This document shows positions 44,610-53,782 of a stretch of DNA of 64,000 nt, one piece after another. Positions within the stretch are counted from its first letter, which is position 1, and every line of letters begins with the position of its first letter. A program made the position numbers and the translations under genes. The notes beneath the pieces are model-generated. The model was not told the origin of the DNA. It ran no database searches and saw nothing but the letters and a program-made list of their open reading frames with translations. This stretch comes from Leucobacter aridicollis (GTDB lineage Bacteria > Actinomycetota > Actinomycetes > Actinomycetales > Microbacteriaceae): NCBI RefSeq assembly GCF_024399335.1, contig NZ_CP075339.1, positions 682,001-746,000 of the forward strand, read 5' to 3'.

Positions 44610-45563
44610 ATGACTGTTCCACCAAACACGCTGCTCGTTGTCCCTGACGCAGAGAGCGATGCAGACGCTGCAGCCTTTCGAGAGTGCTTCGCGGCGCTCG
44701 CGCCGCAGGGCGTCGAGCTCAGGGTGCACGTTGGCCAACCGGCGACCGATGCGGCGTGGCGTGAGCTCGTCGCTGACGCCGACGGAATCGTCTTGAACTG
44801 GCGGTTGCCAGACGAGGCGTTGCGGGCAGCGACCAAGCTTCGCGTCGTGTCGTTTCTCGGGACCGGCGCGGCAGATCACCTTGATCTTGGCGCCGCCCAG
44901 GCTCGCGGAATCGACGTTCGAACGGTGTCTGGCTATTCGAACGACGCCGTCGCGGAGCACACACTCGGGCTGCTGCTTGCGCTTGCGCGCGGCACGGTTG
45001 CGCGAAACCGCGAGCTCCGCGAGGGCGAGTGGCTGCCTGCGACAGGGATGCAGCTGTCTGGCAAACGCCTGGGCCTCGTCGGCTACGGCGGTATCGGGCA
45101 GCGGGTCGCTGAGCTCGGCGTGGCGTTTGGGATGGACGTTGTCGCGTGGACGCGCAGCGGCCGTGTCGAAAACCCCGCGCGGTTCGCCGAGCTCGCCGAG
45201 GCGTTGAGCGAGAGCGACGTCGTCAGCCTGCACCTCTCGCTGACGCCTGGGACAACTGCCTGCATCGGCGCCGAGGAGCTCGCAACCATGCGCGAGGGGG
45301 CCCTGCTTCTCAACACCGCCCGCGGGGCGCTCGTTGACGAAGCCGCGGTGCTCGACGCCCTCGACTCAGGCAGGCTTGGCGGGTACGCGACTGACGTTTT
45401 CGTCGAGGAACCGGCGCCGCCAGGGTCGCCACTCATCGCTCACCCGCGCGTGCTTGCGACTCCACATATCGGCTACGCCACCGCCGACGCCGAGGCGGCA
45501 CTACTTCGACGTGGCATCGAAAACGCTATCGCTGGCCTCACCGAGTCCAGCCCGACGACCTAG
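44610..45563 (+). CDS. D-2-hydroxyacid dehydrogenase
   Basis: 317 residues, second member of this family in the cluster. NAD-binding LVGYGGIGQRVAELG; catalytic Arg in NTARGALVDE; acidic residue in DVFVEEP; His in TPHIGYATA. ATG 44610 is 18 bases after the oxidase stop, and the gene is followed by a ThDP enzyme 36 bases on. Reduces a 2-keto acid or oxidises a D-2-hydroxyacid made in the pathway. Confidence 0.88.
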   Translation: MTVPPNTLLVVPDAESDADAAAFRECFAALAPQGVELRVHVGQPATDAAWRELVADADGIVLNWRLPDEALRAATKLRVVSFLGTGAADHLDLGAAQARGIDVRTVSGYSNDAVAEHTLGLLLALARGTVARNRELREGEWLPATGMQLSGKRLGLVGYGGIGQRVAELGVAFGMDVVAWTRSGRVENPARFAELAEALSESDVVSLHLSLTPGTTACIGAEELATMREGALLLNTARGALVDEAAVLDALDSGRLGGYATDVFVEEPAPPGSPLIAHPRVLATPHIGYATADAEAALLRRGIENAIAGLTESSPTT

Positions 45564-45599
45564 CCAGACACGGCCATGCGCTCCAACGAAGGGACACCC

Positions 45600-47258
45600 A
45601 TGTCACAGCACGCATCTCGCAGCGGCGGCGAACTTCTCGTCGACACACTTGCCGAGCAGGGGGTGACCCGCGTCAGCTGCGTACCCGGCGAAAGCTACCT
45701 GCCGGTGCTCGACGCACTGCGCGAGGCGCCAATCGAGGTTGACGTGTGTCGCCACGAGGCTGGCGCGGGCAACATGGCGGTCGCGACAGGCAAGCTCACT
45801 GGCCGAGCGGGAGTCGCGATGGTCACCCGCGGGCCAGGCGCGATGCACGCTGCCATCTCGGTGCACACCGCCGAGCAGGACGCGGTACCGATGCTGCTGC
45901 TCATCGGACAGGTCGCGCTGCGAGACCGCGAGCGCGGCGGGTTCCAAGAGATGAACTACCACGAGGTCTTCGGGTCAGTCGCGAAATGGGTTGTCTCGCT
46001 CGACACCGTCGAGCGCATCCCAGAGACGATCGCGCGGGCGTTCCGGATCGCCGAGGGCGGCAGGCCGGGCCCAGTGGTGATCGAGATGCCCGAGGACGTG
46101 CTCGCTGAGACCGCGGCCGTCGCGGCAGTGCCCCGCATCGAGCCGCTCACCGCGGCCCCGACCCCCGCGGCGGTCGCGCAGATTCGGGAGCGCCTGCGGC
46201 TCGCGAAACGCCCACTCGTGCTGCTCGGCCGCAGCACCTGGTCGCAGGAGACAGCCGACGCAGCCCTCGCGTTCGCCGAGCGCTACGAGCTACCAACGCT
46301 CGCAGCTTTCCGCTGCCAGGACTACATCGACAACACGTCTGCCTATTACGGTGGCCACGTTGGGCTCGGCACCGACGCTGCGCTCGCCGCCAGGCTCGAA
46401 GAGGCAGACGTGATTCTCGCGGTTGGCGGTCACATCGGTGACGCCGAAACCAAGGGCTACGAGATCTTGGGGCCCAAGCCTGGCCGCACGCTCATACACG
46501 TTGCGGCGAGCGAGATGGACGTCGACAGGTACCTGCAGGCGACGATCGCGGTGCAGGCGACCCCGCGGGCGTTCTTCGACGCCATGCTCGGGGCGGCTGG
46601 GGAGCCCCCTGTCGCCGCGAGTGGCGCGCGACGCGACTGGGTGAGCACGGTTCGGAGCGAAGAGGTCGCGCGCTCGATCCCGCCGGTGCAGAGCGACGAC
46701 CTGCTGTCAGCGATCATGACGCAGCTCGCCGACGAGCTCCCGGCCGACGCGATCGTCGCGAACGGGGCAGGCAACTACGCGGTGTGGGTGCACCAGTTCG
46801 TGAAGTACAGGAGGTACGGCACACAGCTCGCGCCCGCGAGCGGCGCCATGGGCTTTGGGCTTCCCGCGGGCATCGCCGGGGGCCTCGTGCACCCTGACCG
46901 CCAGGTTGTCGTGTTCGCGGGCGACGGCTGCTTCAGCATGGCGATGACCGAGATGGGTGTGCTGCGCAGCTCAGGCGTGCCAGCCGTTGTCGTCATCGTG
47001 AATAACGGCATCTACGGCACCATCAGGTTGCATCAGGAGCGCCGCTACCCTGGCCGTGTCAGCGCCACCTCGTTTGAGAACCCAGACTTTGTGATGCTCG
47101 CACAGGCGTTTGGGTTCACAGCAGAACGCGTGACCACCGCCGACGACTTCATGCGCGTGTACCGCGCTGCGATCGCAAGCGGCGAGGCCGCGGTGATCGA
47201 GGTCGTTGTCGATCCGCTCAGGTCAACCCCGAGCGTGAGGCTCGACGAGCTCGCGTAG
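45600..47258 (+). CDS. ThDP-dependent acetolactate synthase-like enzyme
   Basis: 552 residues with the three-domain POX fold. The activating Glu is in CRHEAGAGNMAVA; the ThDP/Mg motif is GDGCFSMAMTEMGVL ending in VIVNN. PGPVVIEMPEDVL is the central-domain entry. ATG 45600 with AAGGG upstream is preferred over ATG 45576. It lacks a partner regulatory subunit and sits among catabolic genes, so a decarboxylase, carboligase or sulfoacetaldehyde/oxalyl-type lyase is as likely as acetolactate synthesis. It converges on the Nudix-NYN gene 6 bases away. Confidence 0.85.
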   Translation: MSQHASRSGGELLVDTLAEQGVTRVSCVPGESYLPVLDALREAPIEVDVCRHEAGAGNMAVATGKLTGRAGVAMVTRGPGAMHAAISVHTAEQDAVPMLLLIGQVALRDRERGGFQEMNYHEVFGSVAKWVVSLDTVERIPETIARAFRIAEGGRPGPVVIEMPEDVLAETAAVAAVPRIEPLTAAPTPAAVAQIRERLRLAKRPLVLLGRSTWSQETADAALAFAERYELPTLAAFRCQDYIDNTSAYYGGHVGLGTDAALAARLEEADVILAVGGHIGDAETKGYEILGPKPGRTLIHVAASEMDVDRYLQATIAVQATPRAFFDAMLGAAGEPPVAASGARRDWVSTVRSEEVARSIPPVQSDDLLSAIMTQLADELPADAIVANGAGNYAVWVHQFVKYRRYGTQLAPASGAMGFGLPAGIAGGLVHPDRQVVVFAGDGCFSMAMTEMGVLRSSGVPAVVVIVNNGIYGTIRLHQERRYPGRVSATSFENPDFVMLAQAFGFTAERVTTADDFMRVYRAAIASGEAAVIEVVVDPLRSTPSVRLDELA

Positions 47259-47264
47259 CTGGCG

Positions 47265-48161
47265 CTAGCGCTCAGACCTGTCGAGCAGGTCGAGGAGCCG
47301 CTTCGAGCCGTGCGCGGTGGTGACGCCAGCCGCCGCCGCGCGCACTCGAAGTTCTGCGTCGCTCGTGACGACGACGCCGAGGCCGCCCTGCGCTGCGACT
47401 GCCGCGGCCTCCTCGACGATCGCGTCGTCACCCGAGGTCGTCGCGTCAACGACGCGCACGTTCTCGGTCGTTGAGATGCCGCGTGCGGTGCTCTCGGTGA
47501 CGAACACCCACTCGGGGAACACGAGGCCGCCGTGGAGGTCTGCCGGCATCTCGAAGAACGCGGCGCGAACGCCCTCGCCCGAGAGCGCGTGCGCCTCGAT
47601 GCGATCGCGGAGCCGCTCGGTCGATCCCTTGCGGTCCTTCCACCAGCCGTCGGGCACGGTGCCCACGACGTTTGCGGCGTCGACGATGATCGTCGGGGTC
47701 CGGCGCACGAGCGGCTTCAGCAGCTGCCAGGTCGAGGCGAACGCGGGGTGGAGTTCTTTGCGTTCGACATCGTCGACAGGCACCCACTCGAGCGCGTGGC
47801 TCTCGGGGTCGGTGATCTCGGGAGTGAACGGGGTCTTCACCTCGGCGACGACGGTCGTGTACGACCAGCCGCCGCGATCGAGCACGTGCGTGTAGCGGGG
47901 GAGCACTGCGTCGTCAGGGACGCCGGCCTCTTCCTGCGCCTCGCGGATCGCGCCGGCGATCATCTCCTCGCCCTGATTGATCGCGCCGCCAGGGATGCCC
48001 CAGGTGTTGCCGTGGTCGCTCCAGCTCACGCGATGCTGCATGAGGATCGCGTCGAGCCCGCGATCGTACGCGAGCAGGCCGGCTGCCCCGAACTTGCCCC
48101 AGTAGCGGTTTCCGTCTGCGGCCGTCACCCACGCGTCGCCGGGATCTCGAAGGTCGCTCAT
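47265..48161 (-). CDS. Nudix hydrolase fused to NYN/PIN-like nuclease domain
   Basis: Two-domain protein. Residues 1-140: Nudix fold with GGAINQGEEMIAGAIREAQEEAGV, a full GX5EX7REXXEEXG box. Residues about 160-298: IIVDAANVVGTVPDGWWKDRKGSTERLRDRI, then GDDAIVEEAAAVAAQ and VVVTSDAELRVRAAAAG, resembling YacP/NYN ribonucleases with acidic metal ligands (D in VDAAN, D in SGDDAI, D in TSDAEL). ATG 48161 starts cleanly at the Nudix fold; ATG 48245 adds a disordered segment and cannot be excluded. A fusion of nucleotide clean-up with an RNA nuclease suggests a role in RNA turnover; inference. Confidence 0.8.
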   Translation of the reverse strand: MSDLRDPGDAWVTAADGNRYWGKFGAAGLLAYDRGLDAILMQHRVSWSDHGNTWGIPGGAINQGEEMIAGAIREAQEEAGVPDDAVLPRYTHVLDRGGWSYTTVVAEVKTPFTPEITDPESHALEWVPVDDVERKELHPAFASTWQLLKPLVRRTPTIIVDAANVVGTVPDGWWKDRKGSTERLRDRIEAHALSGEGVRAAFFEMPADLHGGLVFPEWVFVTESTARGISTTENVRVVDATTSGDDAIVEEAAAVAAQGGLGVVVTSDAELRVRAAAAGVTTAHGSKRLLDLLDRSER

Positions 48162-48254
48162 GCCTTCCAGACTACCGGGCGGGGCTCGCTCGCGGCCCGG
48201 ATCGGATAAATCTTCGGGCGGGGTATCAGTCGGGTCGTGTGTCATCCTTGACAG

Positions 48255-48677
48255 GTGGATATCACGGTCACGCACAAGCTGACCATCCCAGCCGCCGAGC
48301 TCGGATGGCGGTTTTCGCGATCCTCCGGGCCCGGCGGGCAGCACGTCAACACCTCCGATAGCCGGGTCGAGCTCTTCTGGGAGGTGGCCTCGTCGAAGGC
48401 GCTCACCGACGAGCAGCGGCTGCGGCTACTCGCAAAGCTTGGAAACCGGCTCGTGAACGGCACGGTCACTGTCACCGCGTCTGAGGAGCGCTCTCAGCTG
48501 CGCAACCGCGAGACCGCGCGCGAGAAGCTCGGGCAGCTCGTCGCCGCCGCGCTCGCGCCCGACGGGCCGAAGCGCCGGGCGACGAAGCCGACCCGCGGTT
48601 CGCGCGAGCGGCGCCTGCAAACAAAGGGCAAGCGCTCAGAGGTGAAGCGCAACAGGCAGCGGCCAGCCTTCGACTAA
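48255..48677 (+). CDS. arfB: alternative ribosome-rescue factor ArfB (peptidyl-tRNA hydrolase)
   Basis: 140 residues. The GGQ motif for peptidyl-tRNA hydrolysis is in FSRSSGPGGQHVNTSDSRVEL, and the basic C-terminal tail (KRRATKPTRGSRERRLQTKGKRSEVKRNR, shortened here as KRRATKPTRGSRERR) enters the mRNA channel in the ArfB model. It has no tRNA-recognition domains of RF1/RF2, so it rescues stalled ribosomes. GTG 48255. Divergent from the Nudix-NYN gene, whose predicted nuclease could also relate to stalled mRNA. Confidence 0.94.
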   Translation: MDITVTHKLTIPAAELGWRFSRSSGPGGQHVNTSDSRVELFWEVASSKALTDEQRLRLLAKLGNRLVNGTVTVTASEERSQLRNRETAREKLGQLVAAALAPDGPKRRATKPTRGSRERRLQTKGKRSEVKRNRQRPAFD

Positions 48678-48734
48678 GAGTGGGCGGGGACGCTGCGCCG
48701 GCGTGATGGGCTGCGTGACCGGGTGCGGCCCGGG

Positions 48735-49106
48735 TTATGCCGGGGTGGGAAGGGTGCGGAGGATCTTCTCCATCGCCTTCCCCTTCGCAAGCTCGTCGAT
48801 GAGCTTGTCGAGGTAGCGGATCTCGAGCATCAGCGGATCTTCAATCTCCGCGAGCTTCACGCCGCAGATCGTGCCAGTGATCTGCGAGCGCGCGATGTTC
48901 ATCTTCGGGGCATCTCGGAAGAACTCCTCGAGGTTCACGGGGTTGCCTGGCTCGATGAGCTCGTCGAGCTGCGCCTGCGAGTAGCCGGTGAGCCAGCAGA
49001 TGATCTCGTCGACCTCCGCCTTCGTGCGGCCCTTGCGCTCGGCCTTGTGCGTGTAGTTCGGGTACAGATCCGAGAACGCGAGCTTGTAGATACGGTGTGC
49101 GGCCAT
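48735..49106 (-). CDS. DUF2200-family protein
   Basis: 123 residues. [38 protein letters not shown] and [23 protein letters not shown] stretches are DUF2200. ATG 49106 is the first plausible start; the open frame upstream (to 49232) is not conserved in style. The family has no known role that I can state. Isolated, convergent with arfB. Confidence 0.85.
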   Translation of the reverse strand: MAAHRIYKLAFSDLYPNYTHKAERKGRTKAEVDEIICWLTGYSQAQLDELIEPGNPVNLEEFFRDAPKMNIARSQITGTICGVKLAEIEDPLMLEIRYLDKLIDELAKGKAMEKILRTLPTPA

Positions 49107-49258
49107 GCGCCAAGGATACGTCGGTTTCGCTGAGTTGTGGCTCTCAGGCTGCGGCACAGCTCTCAGGCCTTTCCTTACCGCGAACGTGCAGCACTCGCCG
49201 AGCGTCGGGAGCGTATGCTGGACGGAGTCCATCTAAGTCGAGCGCGAGGAGTCTCCGG

Positions 49259-50860
49259 GTGCCGATCACGCAGTCGATACTTGATGTCGCGAGGCGACAC
49301 CCCGATCGGGTCGCGATCGCTGGTGAAGGCGGCAGGCTCAGCTACGCCGAGCTCGTCGAGGATTCGCGCCGCGTGTTCGCCGTCGTCGACGCCCTGCACC
49401 GAGCACAGCACGCTGCGCCCGACACAGAGTCCGACGCTGAGCCCGCCGCTACGCCCGCCGCGGCGCCGGAGCCCGCACCAGAGACGCGCGGCATCCCGAT
49501 CACCGCGGTGAGCATCGACTCTGCCTTTCACACCTCCCGTATCATCGCGGGCCTCGCCGGGTATCGCGCAGTGTCTGCGACGATCGACCCGCGCTGGCCG
49601 CTCGAACACCGCGTCAACGTGATCGTCACGACAGGCATCGGAGTCGTCGTGAGCGACGCCCAAGACCTCGCCCCCGCGCTTCGCGCGCGCGGCTGGGGCG
49701 GCACGATCATCTCGCTCGCCGAGTTTCGGGCGGCTGAGCGGGGCGTTGGGGATCCTGATCGCCCGCTCGCGCCACCGCCGACTGTGCGCGATGGCGACGA
49801 GGCGTTCCTGCTGCTCTTCTCGTCTGGCACGACGAGTGCGCCGAAGGGGTTTCTGAAGACGCGCGACCAGTACCGGGCGAACGTCGCGGTGTCGAGTGCG
49901 TACCTCGAGCCGCTGCCAGGCGTGCACACGCTCGCGCCGGGCCCGGTGTCGTACAGCCTCACGCTCTACGCGCTCATCGAGTGCCTCGCGACGGGCGGGG
50001 CCGCGCACATGGCCGACGCGTTCGACGCGATCGAGATGGCCCGGCGAGTGAGCGAGGAACGGATCACCCGCGTCGTCGCCGTGCCCGCGCTCGTCCAGTC
50101 GCTGAGCGACGCCGCCCGCCGCGACCCCAGCAGGTTCGGCTCGCTCGAACTCGTGGTGACCGGGGGAGCGAACCTCTCGGCCTCGCTGCGCGCGGGCCTC
50201 GCGTCCGTGCTGCCAGCCGTGCGACTCATTAGCTACTACGGGGCAGCCGAGATCGGGTTTATCGGCGACAGCCGCGGCGGCGACGGCACGCTCATCGAGG
50301 TGTACGACGGGATCGGGTTCGAGATCCGCTCCGACGCAGGGGAGCGGCTGCCCGACGGAGAATTCGGCACCCTCTGGATCGACGCGGCGGCCTGCTCCGA
50401 CGGCTACCTCGCGGGCACCACCGACGCCGTGCTGCGCGGGGACGACGGCTGGGCGACGGTGCACGATCAGGGGCGCATCGTCGACGGCAAGTTGCAGCTC
50501 GCCGGGCGGGCCGGCGACATCGTCGTGACCGGCGGGCACAAGGTTGCGCTGCCCGAGGTCGAGCGCGCGTTCGAGGGCATGCACGGGCTTAGTGCTGGTG
50601 CTGGCGCTGGTATCGTATGCGCGATCGCGCTACCGCACCCGCGGCTCGGAAGCGTCGTCGCGCTCGTGATTGAGGGCGGCGCTGACGCGCCCGTTCCCGG
50701 CAAGGACGCGATGCGCGGGTGGGCCCGCGAGCGCCTCGCACCGCAGTTCGTGCCGCGCCAGTGGTATCGCTTGGACGCCCTGCCGCGCACCGTCGGCGGG
50801 AAGATTCGCCGGGCCGAGACCGTTGCACTCATCGAATCGGGCGAAGGGGAGCGATTGTGA
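49259..50860 (+). CDS. AMP-dependent acyl-CoA/acyl-ACP synthetase
   Basis: 533-residue adenylate-forming ligase. The P-loop LLLFSSGTTSAPKGFLKTRD, the GAAEIGFIG motif and the hinge region DQGRIVDGKLQLAGRAGDIVVTGG are clear, and the terminal catalytic Lys is in LPRTVGGKIRR. GTG 49259 has GGAG upstream. It overlaps the ketosynthase (GTGA) and precedes an acyl-CoA dehydrogenase. Together they could activate and condense a fatty acyl chain. Confidence 0.9.
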   Translation: MPITQSILDVARRHPDRVAIAGEGGRLSYAELVEDSRRVFAVVDALHRAQHAAPDTESDAEPAATPAAAPEPAPETRGIPITAVSIDSAFHTSRIIAGLAGYRAVSATIDPRWPLEHRVNVIVTTGIGVVVSDAQDLAPALRARGWGGTIISLAEFRAAERGVGDPDRPLAPPPTVRDGDEAFLLLFSSGTTSAPKGFLKTRDQYRANVAVSSAYLEPLPGVHTLAPGPVSYSLTLYALIECLATGGAAHMADAFDAIEMARRVSEERITRVVAVPALVQSLSDAARRDPSRFGSLELVVTGGANLSASLRAGLASVLPAVRLISYYGAAEIGFIGDSRGGDGTLIEVYDGIGFEIRSDAGERLPDGEFGTLWIDAAACSDGYLAGTTDAVLRGDDGWATVHDQGRIVDGKLQLAGRAGDIVVTGGHKVALPEVERAFEGMHGLSAGAGAGIVCAIALPHPRLGSVVALVIEGGADAPVPGKDAMRGWARERLAPQFVPRQWYRLDALPRTVGGKIRRAETVALIESGEGERL

Positions 50861-52197
50861 GCGAGAGACGAGTCGTCATCACGGGGCTCGGGGCCGTCAC
50901 CCCGAGCGGGATTGGCGTGCCGAGGCTGTGGAACGCGGTTGCCCAAGGGTGGAGCGCAATCACGCGGCTTGAGGGCCCCGAGTTCGACGACCTCGCCGTG
51001 CGCATCGGCGGGCAGGTGCGCGGCTTTGACGTGTCGACTGTGCTCGAGCGGAGCCTCGCGAAGCGGCTGAGCCCCGTGCAGCACTGGGCGATCGCCGCGG
51101 CCGATGAGGCGCTCGCGCAGGCTGGCGTTAATGCTGCGGGTGTTGCTGGCGCGGTCGCTGGTGGCGTTCGGGCTGGCGGTGATGCCGGTGTCGGCGATGG
51201 TGCGCGAGCTGGCGATGGTGGCGGATCCGCTGCCGCGCTGCCGTGGGACGCGACGCGGGTCGCCGTGATCGCGGCGACGGGATCCGGCCCCATCGACGCG
51301 ATGCAGTCGGCAACGCGGGTGCTCGATGCACGGGGGCCGCGCGCGGTGCCGCTCACGCTCTCGATTCACGGCGCCCCAGACTCCGCGGCCGCCCTGCTCA
51401 GCCAGCGGTACGGCATCCGCGGGCCGGCCCAGGGCGTCTCCGCGACGTGCGCGAGCGGCGTGGTCGGGCTTGGCGACGGGCTCAGACGCATCCGCCACGG
51501 CTACGCCGACGCCGTGCTCGTCGTCGGGTACGAGGACTGCCTGAACGGCGTGAACCTCTCATCGAACGCGAACATGCGGGCGCTCGCCGCAGGCTACGAA
51601 AACGACCCCGAGACCGCGTCGCGACCGTTTGACCGGGCGCGCTCGGGGTTTGTGATGTCGCAGGGGGCTGCGGCGATCCTCATTGAGTCGGAGGAGCACG
51701 CGCTCGCGCGCGGCGCGGAGATCCTTGCGGTGCTCGCCGGGTTCGGCTCCGCGAGCGACGCACACCACCCGACCGCCCCGCACCCCGAGGGTCGCGGCGC
51801 CGCGCAGGCAGTGCGGGAGTGCCTCGCAGACGCGGGCGTCGAACCCGAGGACGTCGACCACATCAACGCGCACGGCACCGGCACCCCCGCGGGCGACGCG
51901 GTCGAACTTCTCGCCCTCGAGGCCGCGCTCGGGTCGCACGCCCGGCGCACCCCGATCTCGGCGACGAAGTCGAGCACCGGGCACCTGCTCGGCGCGGGCG
52001 GGGTGGTGGAGGCAATCATCTCGGTGATGGCCGTGCGCCAGCGGCTGCTGCCGCCGACACTGAACCTTGAAGACCCAGAGTTTGACGGCTGGGACTTCGT
52101 CGCCGGGAAGTGGCGGCCCGTCGCGGTTTCGCGCGTGCTGTCGACGTCGTTCGGGTTCGGCGGGCACAACGGCGCCGTGCTCATCGAGCGGCCGTAG
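50857..52197 (+). CDS. beta-ketoacyl synthase (KAS II/FabF-like)
   Basis: 446 residues. Catalytic Cys in SATCASGVVGLGD, His in DHINAHGTGTPAGD and His in SSTGHLLGAGGVVEA complete the C-H-H triad. A Gly/Ala-rich insertion of about 40 residues (AGVAGAVAGGVRAGGDAGVG and on) sits before the WDATR segment and is unusual. GTG 50857 overlaps the AMP-ligase stop. No ACP gene is near, so it may use a housekeeping ACP or CoA thioester. Confidence 0.88.
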   Translation: MSERRVVITGLGAVTPSGIGVPRLWNAVAQGWSAITRLEGPEFDDLAVRIGGQVRGFDVSTVLERSLAKRLSPVQHWAIAAADEALAQAGVNAAGVAGAVAGGVRAGGDAGVGDGARAGDGGGSAAALPWDATRVAVIAATGSGPIDAMQSATRVLDARGPRAVPLTLSIHGAPDSAAALLSQRYGIRGPAQGVSATCASGVVGLGDGLRRIRHGYADAVLVVGYEDCLNGVNLSSNANMRALAAGYENDPETASRPFDRARSGFVMSQGAAAILIESEEHALARGAEILAVLAGFGSASDAHHPTAPHPEGRGAAQAVRECLADAGVEPEDVDHINAHGTGTPAGDAVELLALEAALGSHARRTPISATKSSTGHLLGAGGVVEAIISVMAVRQRLLPPTLNLEDPEFDGWDFVAGKWRPVAVSRVLSTSFGFGGHNGAVLIERP

Positions 52198-52237
52198 CGT
52201 CTTACTGCTTACTTACGAACCAACGATCGGAGAGAGA

Positions 52238-53443
52238 ATGAGTGACCGAGAGACGCGGCATCAGGAGCTTGCCGAGCAGTACCTGCCGAAGGAGCTGCTT
52301 GAGCGGTTCCGCGAGCGGGCGGCCGTGTACGACCGTGAGAACAGCTTCTTCCACGAGGATCTCGCTGAGCTGCGTGAGCAGGGCTACCTCACGGCGTTCG
52401 TGCCCGAGGAGTTCGGTGGGCCGGGCCTGACGCTCAGCGAGGTGTCGCGGCTGCAGCAGCGGCTCGCGACCGCCGCTCCCGGTACCGCCCTCGCCATCAA
52501 CATGCACCTCATGTGCACTGGCGTGATCCGCGCGATGTACGAGCGCGGCGACCACTCCCTCGACTACGTGTTCGAGGAGGCCGTGGCGGGCGAGATCTTT
52601 GCGTTCGGCATCAGCGAGCCCGCGAATGACTGGGTGCTGCAGGGCTCGAAGACCAAGGCCGAGCCGCAGGGTGACGGCGGTTACTTGCTCTCTGGCGTGA
52701 AGATCTTCACGTCGCTCTCCCCGGTGTGGACGAGACTCATCGTGCACGGGCTCGACCAGACGACCGCTGGTAGCGACGCGGAGACGCTCGTATATGGGTT
52801 CCTCGAGCGTAGCCACGAGGAGGCCGCGGCCGGTACCGGTGCGGGGATCACGGTGTCAGACCAGTGGGATGTTCTCGGCATGCGGGCGTCGCAGAGCCGG
52901 GCGACGATCCTCAAGGAAGCGCCGATGCGGGCTGAGCGGGTCGCGCGCAGAATCCCGGCTGGGCGGCACCCAGATCTGTTGACGTTTGCGATCACCGCGA
53001 ACTTCCAGTTGCTCATCGGCTCCGTCTACGCAGGCGTCGCGCGTCGCGGGCTCGAGCTCGCGGCCGCAGGAATGCAGAAGCGGCGCTCCGCGAAGGCAGG
53101 CACGTCGCACGCCGAGGTGCCAGAGGCACGCGTTCGCCTCGCCGACGCCCATATGGATTTCATGGCGGTGCCCGCGCAGCTCGATGCATACGCGCGCGAC
53201 TTCGACGAGCTCGTCGATCACGGTGCGGGCTGGCCGCTGCGGCTCGTGTCTGTGCGGCTGAACGCCTCAGCAGCGGCCCGCCGCAACGCAGAAACCGCGC
53301 TCATCTGTGCCGGGGGATCGGGCTTCGACAACGGCAGCGAGATCAGCCGCCTGTACCGTGATGCGACCGCAAGCATCTTCCACCCGCCGGGCATAGACGC
53401 GGCACGCCCGATGTACGCGGCGGCCCTGCTCGACGAGAACTGA
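52238..53443 (+). CDS. acyl-CoA dehydrogenase
   Basis: 401 residues of the ACAD family. N-terminal helices (LREQGYLTAFVPEEFGG), the FAD/beta domain with FGISEPANDWVLQGSK, and C-terminal ICAGGSGFDNGSEISRLYRDA. The usual catalytic Glu position is not obvious to me, so it may be a nonclassical or acyl-ACP-type member. GGAG precedes ATG 52238, 40 bases after the ketosynthase. Third gene of the acyl trio. Confidence 0.85.
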   Translation: MSDRETRHQELAEQYLPKELLERFRERAAVYDRENSFFHEDLAELREQGYLTAFVPEEFGGPGLTLSEVSRLQQRLATAAPGTALAINMHLMCTGVIRAMYERGDHSLDYVFEEAVAGEIFAFGISEPANDWVLQGSKTKAEPQGDGGYLLSGVKIFTSLSPVWTRLIVHGLDQTTAGSDAETLVYGFLERSHEEAAAGTGAGITVSDQWDVLGMRASQSRATILKEAPMRAERVARRIPAGRHPDLLTFAITANFQLLIGSVYAGVARRGLELAAAGMQKRRSAKAGTSHAEVPEARVRLADAHMDFMAVPAQLDAYARDFDELVDHGAGWPLRLVSVRLNASAAARRNAETALICAGGSGFDNGSEISRLYRDATASIFHPPGIDAARPMYAAALLDEN

Positions 53444-53453
53444 GACGCCAGGC

Positions 53454-53494
53454 GGGCGGCGCGCCAAGCATTTGCTGCAGAATCTGCGCCGCCC
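53454..53494 (+). terminator. possible terminator of the acyl trio
   Basis: GGGCGGCGC (53454-53462) and GCGCCGCCC (53486-53494) form a 9-bp perfect stem with a 23-base loop, 10 bases after the acyl-CoA dehydrogenase stop. Large loop and no T tract make this weak. Confidence 0.4.
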
Positions 53495-53587
53495 GGCCAG
53501 ACGTGTCATTCGGGCCCCAAAAGTATGGGTAAGATGGAGAGGTTGCTTCGGCAGGATCCGGTTTTGATCGGTTCGGCTGAATAACAA

Positions 53588-53661
53588 CGGGCTGTGGCGC
53601 AGCTTGGTAGCGCACCTGACTGGGGGTCAGGGGGTCGCAGGTTCAAATCCTGTCAGCCCGA
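53588..53661 (+). tRNA. tRNA-Pro (anticodon GGG)
   Basis: Cloverleaf: acceptor arms CGGGCTG (53588-53594) and CAGCCCG (53654-53660) pair fully, discriminator A at 53661. D arm has GGCGCAGCTTGGTAGCGC; anticodon stem CCTGA/TCAGG with loop CTGGGGG gives anticodon GGG; T loop GGTTCAAATCC is canonical. CCA is not encoded. It lies at the left edge of the compositionally different defence island, a common integration site. Confidence 0.97.
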
Positions 53662-53666
53662 CAGAA

Positions 53667-53700
53667 AGGGCCTGGTCAAAGTGAGTTTTGATCAGGCCTT
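53667..53700 (+). terminator. tRNA terminator
   Basis: GGCCTGGTCAAA (53669-53680) pairs with TTTGATCAGGCC (53687-53698), with one G-T wobble and a 6-base loop, followed by TTCGTCGTTTC. It ends the tRNA-Pro transcript 8 bases after the gene. Confidence 0.85.
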
Positions 53701-53782
53701 CGTCGTTTCTCGCTGGATCGCGCTGCTTGTGCGTGACCCCGACTTGGAACCCAATGTCTGAGGCGAACTGTAGCGTCTCGAT

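Noticed and set aside
53521..53587. Promoter hexamers for tRNA-Pro (TAAGAT at 53530)
   Set aside because: A plausible -10 is present but no -35 at proper spacing, so I do not annotate it.
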